64,000 nt of DNA, taken from Rhodobacteraceae bacterium UBA6796. Lineage in GTDB: Bacteria > Pseudomonadota > Alphaproteobacteria > Rhodobacterales > Rhodobacteraceae. Below, in pieces: positions 36,250 to 45,125 of the stretch. The notes under the pieces are model-generated. The model was not told where the DNA came from. It was given only the letters and a program-made list of their open reading frames with translations, and did no database searches. The first letter of the stretch is position 1. Every line of letters starts with the position of its first letter. A program made the translations under genes and the position numbers. The stretch lies in NCBI GenBank assembly GCA_002452815.1, contig DKFM01000023.1:141338-205337 (forward strand), in the 5' to 3' direction.

Positions 36250-37302
36250 TCAGTGCCCCCAGGTCCGCTCCAGCACGGCCAGCCAGTTGCGATGGGCCAG
36301 TTTCTCGATCAGCTCGGCGCCATAGCCATGCGCGGCCATCGCATCGAGCATCCGCGGCAGACCCGCCACATCGCCCAGATCCGCAGGCACAGTCGCCCCG
36401 TCGAAATCCGAGCCCAGACCGACGTGATCCTCGCCCAGCTGGCCGATCAGATGGTCCAGATGGCGCAGCACCGGGTCCCAGCCGCTGAAGGCCTCTTTCT
36501 TGCCGGTTTCGGCCAGAAACACCGTGGCATAGTTCAGCCCGACCATACCCCCGCTGTCACGGATGACGCCCAGCTGCCGGTCGGTCAGGTTGCGCGCCGA
36601 GGGGGTGATGGCATGCGCGTTGGAATGGGTGGCGACCAGCGGCGCGGCGGACAGCGCGGCCACATCGTTGAAGCCCGCCTCGTTCAGATGGCTCAGATCC
36701 AGCATGATTTTCAAGGCGTTACATTCGCGCACCAGATCCTTGCCCGCTGCGGTCAACCCGTCACCCGTATCGGGCCCCGAGGGGAAGGCGAAGGGCACGC
36801 CATGGCCAAACGCGGTCGGGCGCGACCAGACCGGGCCCAGGCTGCGCAGCCCCGCCGCGTGCCAGACATGCAGCGCGTCCAGATCCGGGCCGATCGCCTC
36901 GGCGCCCTCCATATGCATCACGGCGGCGATCTTGCCCGCCGCCATCGCCGCGCGAATATCCGCGACCGAGCGGCAGATTTGCAGCGTTCCGGTCCGCTCC
37001 ATCCACATCAGATGCCCCGCCATCGCCAGCGCGACGGGCACCGCATCTTCCAGCGGCACCGGATCGGGCAGCGGCAGGTGATAGGGCGGATGGTTCATCA
37101 TCTCTTCGAAATCGGGCGCGTCATGCGGCATCGGCGAGGGAATATAGATCGCGAAGAACCCGCCCACGAAACCGCCCGCCTTCATCCGCGGCAGATCAAG
37201 GTGGCCTTCGCCCTCGCCGGTCAGCCAGATTTCCTCACGCCGTGCGGGATCGCGCAACAGGCGCAGCAGAAAATCGTTATGGCCATCAAAAACGGGGATC
37301 AT
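36250..37302 (-). CDS. Membrane dipeptidase (M19 family)
   Basis: A 350-residue zinc dipeptidase of the renal dipeptidase family. The first zinc ligands are in PVFDGHNDFL (HxD) at residues 4-13. The bridging Glu is in AAVMHMEGAEA near 128. Later zinc histidines are in ATHSNAHAI and the terminal VGLGSDFDG segment. It is the last gene of the peptide ABC operon (ATGA overlap with the upstream ATPase gene), so it probably cleaves imported peptides, including D-amino acid dipeptides. Confidence 0.92.
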   Translation of the reverse strand: MIPVFDGHNDFLLRLLRDPARREEIWLTGEGEGHLDLPRMKAGGFVGGFFAIYIPSPMPHDAPDFEEMMNHPPYHLPLPDPVPLEDAVPVALAMAGHLMWMERTGTLQICRSVADIRAAMAAGKIAAVMHMEGAEAIGPDLDALHVWHAAGLRSLGPVWSRPTAFGHGVPFAFPSGPDTGDGLTAAGKDLVRECNALKIMLDLSHLNEAGFNDVAALSAAPLVATHSNAHAITPSARNLTDRQLGVIRDSGGMVGLNYATVFLAETGKKEAFSGWDPVLRHLDHLIGQLGEDHVGLGSDFDGATVPADLGDVAGLPRMLDAMAAHGYGAELIEKLAHRNWLAVLERTWGH

Positions 37303-38099
37303 GCGGTCACCTCTGCGCTATAGCCTTCCGAGGCCTTCAACAATGTCTTGGTGTAATCGGTCTGCGCCTGACGCGCGCGCAGCGCCTCGCGGGTCAGTTC
37401 CTCGACGGCCTGCCCGTGCTGCATCACCAGCAGCCGCTCGCACATATGCGACACCACCGCCAGATCGTGCGAGACAAGGATATAGGTCAGCCCGCGTTCG
37501 GCCCGCAGCCGGTCCAGCAGGTTCAGCACCTCGGCCTGGATCGAGGCATCGAGCGCCGAAGTCGGTTCGTCCAGCAAGATGATCTCTGGCTCCAGGATCA
37601 GCGCGCGGGCGACGGCGACACGCTGGCGCTGCCCGCCCGACAGCTGATGCGGGTAACGGAAGCGAAAGCCCTTGCCCAGACCCACATCTTCCAGCGCCTG
37701 CTCGATCCGCTCCTCGCGCCGGTCGAAGCCCTGAATCGCCAGAGGTTCGGACAGCACCGAGTCGATCGTGTGGCGCGGATGCAGCGAGGCGTAAGGGTCC
37801 TGAAACACCATCTGCACCCGGCGGTAGAACGCGGCATCGCGCGGGGTGCGGATCGGCGCCCCGTCCAGCACGATGCGCCCGCCCGAGGTCGGCGCCAGCC
37901 CGCAGATCGCGCGCAGCACGGTGGATTTGCCCGACCCGCTTTCGCCGACGATGCCATAGCTTTCGCCCCGCGCCACGGTGAAGGACACGCCGCGCACGGC
38001 GCGCACCTCTTCCAGACCGGCGCGGAAGGTGACTTCAAGGTTTTCGACGCTCAGCACGGTGTCGGTCATGGTCTTGTCGCTCATTTCGGCACCTGTCAT
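37299..38099 (-). CDS. Peptide ABC transporter ATPase (OppF/DppF type)
   Basis: A 266-residue ATPase: Walker A GESGSGKST near residue 55, signature LSGGQRQRVAVARAL, Walker B IILLDEPTSALD and a C-terminal oligopeptide-type tail (short here). The start MTGAEMSDKTMTDTVL has several Met options; the conserved core begins at VLSVENLEV. It overlaps its neighbours by 4 bp on both sides. Confidence 0.93.
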   Translation of the reverse strand: MTGAEMSDKTMTDTVLSVENLEVTFRAGLEEVRAVRGVSFTVARGESYGIVGESGSGKSTVLRAICGLAPTSGGRIVLDGAPIRTPRDAAFYRRVQMVFQDPYASLHPRHTIDSVLSEPLAIQGFDRREERIEQALEDVGLGKGFRFRYPHQLSGGQRQRVAVARALILEPEIILLDEPTSALDASIQAEVLNLLDRLRAERGLTYILVSHDLAVVSHMCERLLVMQHGQAVEELTREALRARQAQTDYTKTLLKASEGYSAEVTA

Positions 38100-38923
38100 T
38101 TTGTCCAGGCCTCGTCGCGGTTCAGCGTCGGCAGCGGGCGCTGATCGCCGTCGATCTTGGGCAGGCAGTTCAGCAGACCCTGCGTATAGGGGTGGCGGGC
38201 GTTGTGCAGATCGGCGGCGCGCAATTCCTCGACCACCTGGCCTGCATACATCACCAGCACCCGGTCGCAGAAGCTCGACACCAGCCGCAGGTCGTGGCTG
38301 ATGAAGATCAGCCCCATCCCGCGTTCGGCCACAAGCTTGTCGAGGATGCGCAGCACCTCGATCTGGATCGTCACATCCAGCGCCGAGGTCGGTTCGTCCG
38401 CGATCAGCAGGTCGGGCGCCGAGACCAGCATCATCGCGATCATCGCGCGCTGCCCCATGCCGCCCGACAGCTCGTGCGGATAGGCGCGGAACACCCGTTC
38501 CGGGTCGCGGATCTGCACCGCCTCCAGCATTTCAAGGGCGCGTTTTTTCGCCTCGGATCGTGGCGTGCCGTGGGTGCGCAGGGTTTCCATCAATTGCTTG
38601 CCCACCGGCATCACCGGATTGAGCGAGAATTTCGGGTCCTGCATCACCATCGACATGCGCCGCCCGCGCAGCGACCGCCATTGCCGGGCATCAGCCTGAC
38701 GCAGGTCGATGCCGTCAAACTCCAGCCGGTCGGCGGTGGCCACGCCGGGCTTCGGGGTCAGCCCCAGAATGGCGCGCCCGGTCTGCGATTTGCCAGACCC
38801 GCTTTCCCCAACGATTCCAAGGCGTTCACGGCCAAGGGTGAAGCTGACGCCGCGCACGACCTCGGCCGGACCCTGACGCGTGGGATAGGTCACGCGCAGG
38901 TTTTCTACGGATAGCAAGCTCAT
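38096..38923 (-). CDS. Peptide ABC transporter ATPase (OppD/DppD type)
   Basis: A 275-residue partner ATPase: Walker A GESGSGKSQ, signature LSGGMGQRAMIAMML, Walker B LLIADEPTSALD and the OppD-type GLLNCLPK segment at the end. It overlaps the permease gene upstream and the OppF-type gene downstream by 4 bp (ATGA). Confidence 0.93.
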   Translation of the reverse strand: MSLLSVENLRVTYPTRQGPAEVVRGVSFTLGRERLGIVGESGSGKSQTGRAILGLTPKPGVATADRLEFDGIDLRQADARQWRSLRGRRMSMVMQDPKFSLNPVMPVGKQLMETLRTHGTPRSEAKKRALEMLEAVQIRDPERVFRAYPHELSGGMGQRAMIAMMLVSAPDLLIADEPTSALDVTIQIEVLRILDKLVAERGMGLIFISHDLRLVSSFCDRVLVMYAGQVVEELRAADLHNARHPYTQGLLNCLPKIDGDQRPLPTLNRDEAWTK

Positions 38924-39825
38924 TTGCGCCCCTTCGGATCAAGCACGTCGCGCAGGCCGTCGCCCAGCAGGTTGAACCCCAGCGAGACGATGAAAATCGC
39001 GATGCCGGGCATCGTGGCGACCCACCACTGGTCGATCAGGAAGCGGCGGCCCCCGGCGATCATCGCCCCCCATTCGGGTTGCGGCGGCTGCGCGCCAAGG
39101 CCCAGGAACCCCAGCCCCGCCGCCGTCAGGATGATCCCCGCCATGTCGAGCGTGACCCGCACGATGACCGAGGACATGCACAGCGGCACGACATGTTTCC
39201 AGATGATCCGGGTCGAGGACGCGCCTTGCAGCCGCGTGGCCGCGATGAAATCGCTGTCGCGGATGGTCAGGGTCTCGGCCCGGGCCAGACGGGCATAGGG
39301 CGGCCACGAGGTAATGGCGATGGCGATGATCGCATTCTCGATCCCAGGGCCCAATGCGGCGACGAAAGCCAGCGCCAGGATCAGCCGCGGGAAGGCCAGC
39401 ACGACATCGGTGAAGCGCATCAGCACGGTATCGACCCAGCCGCCGAAATAGCCTGCGGTGGTCCCCACCAACAGCCCGATCGGCGTGGCGATCACCGCCA
39501 CCAGCGCCACCACCATCAACGTCAGCCGGGTGCCATAGATCAGCCGCGACAGGATATCGCGCGCCAGATCGTCGGTGCCCAGCAGGTGCCCCGGCGACAG
39601 GGGCGGCAACAGCCGCGAGGTATTCAGATCCTTCCCCACAACCGGGTCATAGGGCGCCAGCCAGGGCGCGAAGACCGCCACCAGCACCAGCGCCAGCACG
39701 ATCGCCAGCCCCACCATCGCCAGCCAGTTGCCACGCAACGCCAGCCAGGTGCGGTAACTCTGCCCCAGCCGGGCCTGACGGCGCGAGGTGGGGTGATCGG
39801 ACAAAAGCCATGCACGCGTGCTCAT
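38920..39825 (-). CDS. Peptide ABC transporter permease (DppC type)
   Basis: A 301-residue six-helix inner-membrane permease with an N-terminal cytoplasmic segment, the LLGTDDLARDILSRLIYG motif near residue 97, and the EAA loop GLGFLGLGAQPPQPEWGAMI near 235. It overlaps the second permease and the OppD-type ATPase by 4 bp. Confidence 0.94.
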   Translation of the reverse strand: MSTRAWLLSDHPTSRRQARLGQSYRTWLALRGNWLAMVGLAIVLALVLVAVFAPWLAPYDPVVGKDLNTSRLLPPLSPGHLLGTDDLARDILSRLIYGTRLTLMVVALVAVIATPIGLLVGTTAGYFGGWVDTVLMRFTDVVLAFPRLILALAFVAALGPGIENAIIAIAITSWPPYARLARAETLTIRDSDFIAATRLQGASSTRIIWKHVVPLCMSSVIVRVTLDMAGIILTAAGLGFLGLGAQPPQPEWGAMIAGGRRFLIDQWWVATMPGIAIFIVSLGFNLLGDGLRDVLDPKGRK

Positions 39826-40877
39826 GCGCGCCTCCGCACGCGCGGATCGAGCACGTTATACAACAGGTCGGACAAGAGGTTCAGCCCCACGAAGATTGCG
39901 CCGATCACCAGCGTGCCCCCCAGCACGGCATTCATGTCGGCGTTTTGCAGTGAATTGGTCAGATACTGGCCCAGACCCGGCCAGGCAAAGACGGTCTCGG
40001 TCAGGACCGAGCCTTCCAGAAGCCCGGCATAGGACAGCGCGATCACGGTCACCAGCGGCACCGCGGCATTGCGCAGCGCATGCACCCAGACGATGCGCCA
40101 TTCCGGCACGCCCTTGACGCGCGCGGTGGTCACATATTCCTGCGCCAGTTCGGCCAGCATGAAGCTGCGCGTCATCCGGCTGATATAGGCCATCGAGAAA
40201 TAGCCCAGCAACGAGGCGGGCAGGATGATATGCGAAAACGCATTGGCAAAGGCGCCCCATTGCCCCTGCATCGCCGTATCCCACAGGATCAGCCCGGTTT
40301 TCGGCGTGAAGGCATATTCATAGGCAATGTCGATCCGCCCCGGACCGGCTACCCAGTGCAGCTTGGCATAGAACACCAGCAGGCCCAGCAGACCAAGCCA
40401 GAAGATCGGCGCCGAATAGCCCACAAGCCCCAGCACCCGCACCAGCTGGTCGGGCCATTTGCCCTGCCGCACCGCGGCCCAGATCCCCGCGGGCACGCCC
40501 ACGACCGTGCCGATGATGATGCCCACCGTCGCCAGTTCCAGCGTCGCGGGAAAGACCCGCGCGATGTCGTCGACAATCGGACGTTTCGACAGGAACGAGA
40601 TCCCGAAATCGCCGGTGAACACTTTCTGAAGATACATCCAGAACTGTTCCCACAGCGGTTTATCGAGGCCCAGCTCGATATAGACCCGGTCATAGACCGA
40701 TTTGGGCGCGCGGTCGCCCACGACCGCCAGCACCGGATCGACCGGGACGATCCGCCCGATCAGAAAGGTCACGAGCAAGAGCCCGAAGAAGGTTACGGCC
40801 ACCGTCAGGACCAGCCGCGCGAATTTCCCAAGCCAGAGGGCGCCGCGGCGCCCTCTGAGATGTGTTGTCCCGGTCAT
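39822..40877 (-). CDS. Peptide ABC transporter permease (DppB type)
   Basis: A 351-residue permease with the N-terminal LLVTFLIGRIVPVDPV, LGLDKPLWEQFWMYLQ and EAA-like LRNAAVPLVTVIAL segments characteristic of DppB/OppB. It starts 2 bp after the stop of the solute-binding protein gene. Confidence 0.94.
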   Translation of the reverse strand: MTGTTHLRGRRGALWLGKFARLVLTVAVTFFGLLLVTFLIGRIVPVDPVLAVVGDRAPKSVYDRVYIELGLDKPLWEQFWMYLQKVFTGDFGISFLSKRPIVDDIARVFPATLELATVGIIIGTVVGVPAGIWAAVRQGKWPDQLVRVLGLVGYSAPIFWLGLLGLLVFYAKLHWVAGPGRIDIAYEYAFTPKTGLILWDTAMQGQWGAFANAFSHIILPASLLGYFSMAYISRMTRSFMLAELAQEYVTTARVKGVPEWRIVWVHALRNAAVPLVTVIALSYAGLLEGSVLTETVFAWPGLGQYLTNSLQNADMNAVLGGTLVIGAIFVGLNLLSDLLYNVLDPRVRRRA

Positions 40878-40879
40878 GT

Positions 40880-42475
40880 TTATTTCGTGACCTTGGCAAA
40901 GGAGTTGTCGTTGAACGACGGCCCCATCACGAAGCCCTTCACGTTGTTACGCTCGCCCAGAACCTCGATTTCCTGGAACATGATGACGAAGGGCGACGTT
41001 TCCATGCTTTCCTTCTGCAGCTCGACATACATCTGCGCGCGCTTGTCGGCGTCGGCTTCCAGCACGGCGGCATCGGCCTTGGCGGTCATTTCCGGGATGT
41101 CCCAGGCATTGCGCCAGGCCAGCGGTTTCGAGGCCGCATCGTCGCTGTTGTCGGGGTTGCGCGCGAAGGTATCGGCGTTGGTGTGGGGGTCCTGATAGTC
41201 CGGCCCCCAGCGGCCGATATAGATGTCGTGGTTGCGCGCGCGATATTTGGTCAGCGTCTGGCCGCCATCGCCCGGGATCAGTTCAAGCTTGATCCCGGCC
41301 ATCGCCATCGTCTGCTGGATCGCCTGCCCCATCGCGGTGATTTCGGGCGTGTTGCGGGTATCCATGGTCACGGTGAAGCCCTCGGGCACACCGGCCTCGG
41401 CCAGCAGTTCCTTGGCCTTTTCGACATTCAGGCTGAAGGGCGTGTCATTGACCGCCCCCAGGAAGCCCTTGGGCAGGAAGGCCTGGTGAACCTCGACCTT
41501 GCCGGCCATGATGGTGTCGGCGATGGTCTGGTAATCGACCAGATATTTCATCGCCTGACGCACCTGCGGCTTGCTCAGGAATTCGTTCTTCTGGTTCAGA
41601 CCCATGTAGTAGATCGACCCCTTCACGCCGGCTTCCAGCGTCACGTTCGGGTCCTGTTTCAGCGCCGCGATGTCTTCGGCCGCCAGGTTGCGCGCGATGT
41701 CGATATCGCCTTGCTGCAACAGCAGACGCTGGGTCGCGGTTTCCGGGATGTGGCGATAGATCGCCCGCGCCATCGCCGGTTTGTCGCCTGCGTAATTCTC
41801 GTTACGCTCCATCACCACGACTTCATTGGCGCGCCATTCGCGAATCGTGAACGGGCCCGAACCGGCATAGTTCACCTTCAGCCATTCATAGCCGAAATCG
41901 CCGTTGACCTCGTGTTCCATGACCAGCTTCTTGTCGACCACCATCGCGACGGTCGCGGTCAGGCAATACAGCACCAGCGTCGGCGCGTAGGGCTTGTCCA
42001 TCTTGAAATCGAAGCTGTAATCGCCGGTCTGCACGATCAGATCATCGACCGTTTCGGGGGTGAAGCCGAACTGGGTCAGGATGAAGGCAGGCGATTTGTC
42101 GAGCTTGACCGCGCGGGTCAGCGAGAACACCACGTCTTCGGCGGTGATCGGGTTGCCCGAGGCGAAGCTGCGGCCTTCCTTGACCTTGAACGAGATCGTC
42201 TTGCCGTCTTCCGAAATCTCCCAGCTTTCGGCGACCTTGCCGAAGATGTCGGCGACGTTCTTCGGGTCGTAACCGATCAGCGTTTCATAGGTGTTGCCGG
42301 CGATTTCAGAGGCGGTGAATTCGAAAATCTCGGCCGGATCGAGCGAGATGATATCGTCGATCGTCCAGGCCTGAATCAGCGTATCCGCAGGCGTTTCGGC
42401 CCAAAGGGTGACCGGCGCGGCGCTCAGCATCAACGCCGAGACCGTGGCCGTCAGCAATGTACGGCGGTGAATCAT
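40880..42475 (-). CDS. Peptide-binding protein of the ABC importer (SBP family 5)
   Basis: A 531-residue periplasmic protein with a Tat/Sec-like signal (RRTLLTATVSALMLSAAPVT, cleaved near residue 26). Family 5 features include LVVDYQT-like (MKYLVDYQTIAD), GMGQAIQQTMA and the start ADTLIQAWTIDDIISLDPAE. It opens the operon (SBP, two permeases, two ATPases, dipeptidase), which runs without gaps to 36250. A GAGGG ribosome site lies just upstream of ATG 42475. Confidence 0.92.
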   Translation of the reverse strand: MIHRRTLLTATVSALMLSAAPVTLWAETPADTLIQAWTIDDIISLDPAEIFEFTASEIAGNTYETLIGYDPKNVADIFGKVAESWEISEDGKTISFKVKEGRSFASGNPITAEDVVFSLTRAVKLDKSPAFILTQFGFTPETVDDLIVQTGDYSFDFKMDKPYAPTLVLYCLTATVAMVVDKKLVMEHEVNGDFGYEWLKVNYAGSGPFTIREWRANEVVVMERNENYAGDKPAMARAIYRHIPETATQRLLLQQGDIDIARNLAAEDIAALKQDPNVTLEAGVKGSIYYMGLNQKNEFLSKPQVRQAMKYLVDYQTIADTIMAGKVEVHQAFLPKGFLGAVNDTPFSLNVEKAKELLAEAGVPEGFTVTMDTRNTPEITAMGQAIQQTMAMAGIKLELIPGDGGQTLTKYRARNHDIYIGRWGPDYQDPHTNADTFARNPDNSDDAASKPLAWRNAWDIPEMTAKADAAVLEADADKRAQMYVELQKESMETSPFVIMFQEIEVLGERNNVKGFVMGPSFNDNSFAKVTK

Positions 42476-42641
42476 GGAATTCCCTCTCTGTTGGTTTTTC
42501 AGTGCAGCTGCCGCCCGGTGTTCCGGGTCGACGGAATGTGACGATTAATCGCTTGGTCAAAAATGGTGTCAAGGCGAAAGCACCCTGCCCGCCCGGATAA
42601 GCCGTCTCGCACCGCCCCTTGCGCAGCAAGCGGGCGCATAT

Positions 42642-43262
42642 TCAATCCAGGGTTGCGATCAGCCGCACCAGTTCAGCCACAGATCCGGCCTGCATCTTGG
42701 CCATCACCGCGGCCCGGTATCCCTCGATCGTCTTGATCGACAGGTCCAGATCCTGCGCCATCACCTTGTTGGCCTTGCCCGCAAGGATACCCTCCAGCAC
42801 CTCACGTTCGCGCCGGGCCAGCCGCTCCAGCCGCGCCGCGATTTCGCGGCGCTGCGCGTCCTGCGTCAGCCGGGCCCGTGACACCCGCAGCGCCGCCTCG
42901 ACCAGATCCAGCAAGTGCTGTTCCTTGAAGGGTTTTTCGATGAAGTCGAAGGCCCCGGCCTTCAGCGCCTCGACCGCCATCTGCACGTCGCCATGGCCGG
43001 TGACGATGACGATGGGCAAGGGAAAATCGCGCGCCGCCAGCAGGCGTTGCAGTTCCAGCCCGCTCATCCCCGGCATCCGCACATCCAGCACCAGCGCGCC
43101 GGGGCGCATCGTGCCGGGCGCGGGCAGATCGGCCAGAAACGCATCCGCCGCATCCCAGGCCCGCGCCTGCAGCCCGACCGAGGCGAACAGGAAACACATC
43201 GAATTGCGCATCGCCTCGTCATCGTCGACGATCAGGATCAGCGCGTCATCGGTCGGGCTCAT
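42642..43262 (-). CDS. Response regulator, FixJ/LuxR type (TtrR-like)
   Basis: A 206-residue regulator. Receiver: LILIVDDDEAM, phospho-Asp in LVLDVRMPG and Lys in IEKPFKE. C-terminal LuxR-type HTH: LARREREVLEGILAG and SIKTIEGYRAAVMAKM. Its ATG overlaps the stop of the sensor kinase by 4 bp (ATGA), so the two are a pair. FixJ-like regulators of this layout include TtrR, DctR and TodT. The likely target is the cytochrome gene upstream in the cluster. Confidence 0.92.
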   Translation of the reverse strand: MSPTDDALILIVDDDEAMRNSMCFLFASVGLQARAWDAADAFLADLPAPGTMRPGALVLDVRMPGMSGLELQRLLAARDFPLPIVIVTGHGDVQMAVEALKAGAFDFIEKPFKEQHLLDLVEAALRVSRARLTQDAQRREIAARLERLARREREVLEGILAGKANKVMAQDLDLSIKTIEGYRAAVMAKMQAGSVAELVRLIATLD

Positions 43263-45043
43263 CGGCAGTCCTCCGGTCTTGCCACGGGCAGCGCAAAGCG
43301 CATCGTCAGCCCGCCGTCAGGTTCGGCCTCGGCCCAAAGCCGCCCGCCGTGGTTTTCCGCAATCGTGCGGCAGATCGACAGCCCCAGGCCCAGCCCGCGC
43401 GGCTTGGTGGTATAGAAGGCGTCGAACAGATGCGCCTCGGCCTCGGGGCTGAGCCCGCAGCCGTGATCGCGCACCGCGACCGTGACGCGCGCGCCATCAT
43501 TGCGGGTGCTCAGCACGATGCCATGCGCGCGCGCGGCGCCATCCTCGACCATCGCGTCGACGGCGTTTTGCAGCAGGTTCAGCAAGACCTGTTCGACCTC
43601 GTTGCGGTCGGCACAGACCGGCGGCAGATCGGGCGTCAGCTCCAGTGCAACGGGAATCCCGCGTCGCGCCGCCGTCGCCTCGAAAAACCCCAAAGCCGCG
43701 CGCAGCACCTCGTTCATGTCCAAGAGGCCGCGCTGCGCCTCGCGGCGGTGCATGAAGGTGCGGATCCGGCGGATGATCGCGCCCGCGCGTTCCGCCTGCC
43801 CCGCGACGCCGCGCGCCCCGTCGCGCAGAAACGTCAGGTCGGGCGCGCCGCGGTCGATCGCGCGGGTCATGCCCTCGGCGTAATTGGCGATGGCGGCCAG
43901 CGGCTGGTTCAGCTCATGCGCGATCCCCGAGGCCATCTCGCCCAGAATCCCCAGCCGCGAGAACTGATCGCGTTCCTCGCGGTGCAGGCGGGCGGCACGT
44001 TCGGCTTTCTCGCGTTCGGCGATTTCGCGCGTCAGCTCGGCGGTGCGGCGGCGCACCAGCGTCTCGATCCGGGCGACATGCACCACCCACCAGGCCAGCG
44101 CCAGCGCCGCCAGCGCGAACCAGTGCCAGTGATCGCGGATGTAATCGCCCAGCGAGGGATGCGCGAGATAGGCATAGGGCCCGATCTTCAGATCGCGATA
44201 GAGCGTGTGAACGGCGGTGTAATCCTGCGGCGCGGTCCAGGCGCGACCATCGACCGGGGCCATGCCCAAAAGTGCCGCCGTGACCGCCTTGGCCAGATCG
44301 GGCGGCGTGGCCGACAGGCGCGCGAAGGGCCAGTCGGGATAGAGTTGCGACGACACGGCGCAGGGAAACTGCGGCGTATCGCGGCGCCCCAGCACGGCGA
44401 ATTCGTCGGGTCCGACCTGACCCGCGGCGATCTGTTCTTCCAGCAGGCAGGCGCGCAGCACCCCGGCCTCGGCGCGGCCTTCGCGCAGCGCGGCGATCAC
44501 GCCCTCCATCGGGAAGCCGGTTTCGACCAGCCCGCCCAGACGGGCCTGCGCCACCCCCGCCGCGGCCAGTTCGCGCCGGATCACCAGCCAGCCGCCAAAC
44601 GCGCCCTGCGACACCACCGCCACCCGCTGCCCCGCCAGATCGCGCAGCGACTGTGGGCGATCCGCACGGTTCGGCACGATCACGGTCGATCCCACCGTAT
44701 CGGTCGGCACCGCATGATCGCGGCTTTCCAGCGTCGCCAGCCGGGTCACGCCGAAACGCGCCTCAAGCGCGATGTAATCGCCGGGGTTGGTGATGACGAA
44801 ATCCAGATCGCCCGTGCGCACCGCCTCGGTGATGCCTGCCAGATCAAGCGGCACCATCACGAACCGGTCGGCACCGCCAAGCCGGCGGTTCAGATGGTCC
44901 ACCGTGGGCGCGAAATCCTGCGCCGCGCGTTCCGAGCCCTGAAACGCCAGAACGCCGATGCGCAGATCGCGCGCCAGTGCGGGGGCGCACAGGCCCAGCA
45001 GCAGCGCGCAGGCGATCATCAGACGAGAGGCAAACAGGGTCAT
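43259..45043 (-). CDS. Sensor histidine kinase with PhnD-like periplasmic domain (TtrS-like)
   Basis: A 594-residue kinase. Signal helix (1-25), a PhnD/phosphonate-binding-type periplasmic domain (about 28-300: RIGVLAFQGSERAAQDFAPT, VSQGAFGGWLV), one transmembrane helix (WHWFALAALALAWWVVHV, near 310), a coiled coil, the H-box SGIAHELNQPLAAIANYAEG with the phospho-His, and HATPase_c (NLLQNAVDA, GLGLGLSICRTI). This architecture is that of TtrS, which senses tetrathionate. ATG 45043 begins the signal helix; the longer upstream frame is intergenic. The domain contents and the neighbouring TsdA-type cytochrome suggest sensing of an oxidised sulfur compound, but the ligand is inferred. Confidence 0.88.
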   Translation of the reverse strand: MTLFASRLMIACALLLGLCAPALARDLRIGVLAFQGSERAAQDFAPTVDHLNRRLGGADRFVMVPLDLAGITEAVRTGDLDFVITNPGDYIALEARFGVTRLATLESRDHAVPTDTVGSTVIVPNRADRPQSLRDLAGQRVAVVSQGAFGGWLVIRRELAAAGVAQARLGGLVETGFPMEGVIAALREGRAEAGVLRACLLEEQIAAGQVGPDEFAVLGRRDTPQFPCAVSSQLYPDWPFARLSATPPDLAKAVTAALLGMAPVDGRAWTAPQDYTAVHTLYRDLKIGPYAYLAHPSLGDYIRDHWHWFALAALALAWWVVHVARIETLVRRRTAELTREIAEREKAERAARLHREERDQFSRLGILGEMASGIAHELNQPLAAIANYAEGMTRAIDRGAPDLTFLRDGARGVAGQAERAGAIIRRIRTFMHRREAQRGLLDMNEVLRAALGFFEATAARRGIPVALELTPDLPPVCADRNEVEQVLLNLLQNAVDAMVEDGAARAHGIVLSTRNDGARVTVAVRDHGCGLSPEAEAHLFDAFYTTKPRGLGLGLSICRTIAENHGGRLWAEAEPDGGLTMRFALPVARPEDCR

Positions 45044-45075
45044 GGCGGTCACAATGGCGCAGGCGGGTGGTAATG

Positions 45076-45112
45076 GAAAGACCGGCCCAGGGACGCGGGG
45101 CCGGCCTTTCAC
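45076..45112 (-). terminator. Hairpin between the cytochrome and the sensor kinase
   Basis: On the minus strand, AAAGGCCGGCCCC is followed by CGCGTCCCT and GGGCCGGTCTTTCC. The stem is imperfect but GC-rich and ends in TTT. It could reduce read-through from the cytochrome gene into the kinase-regulator pair. Confidence 0.55.
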
Positions 45113-45125
45113 GAGGCGCGCGCGA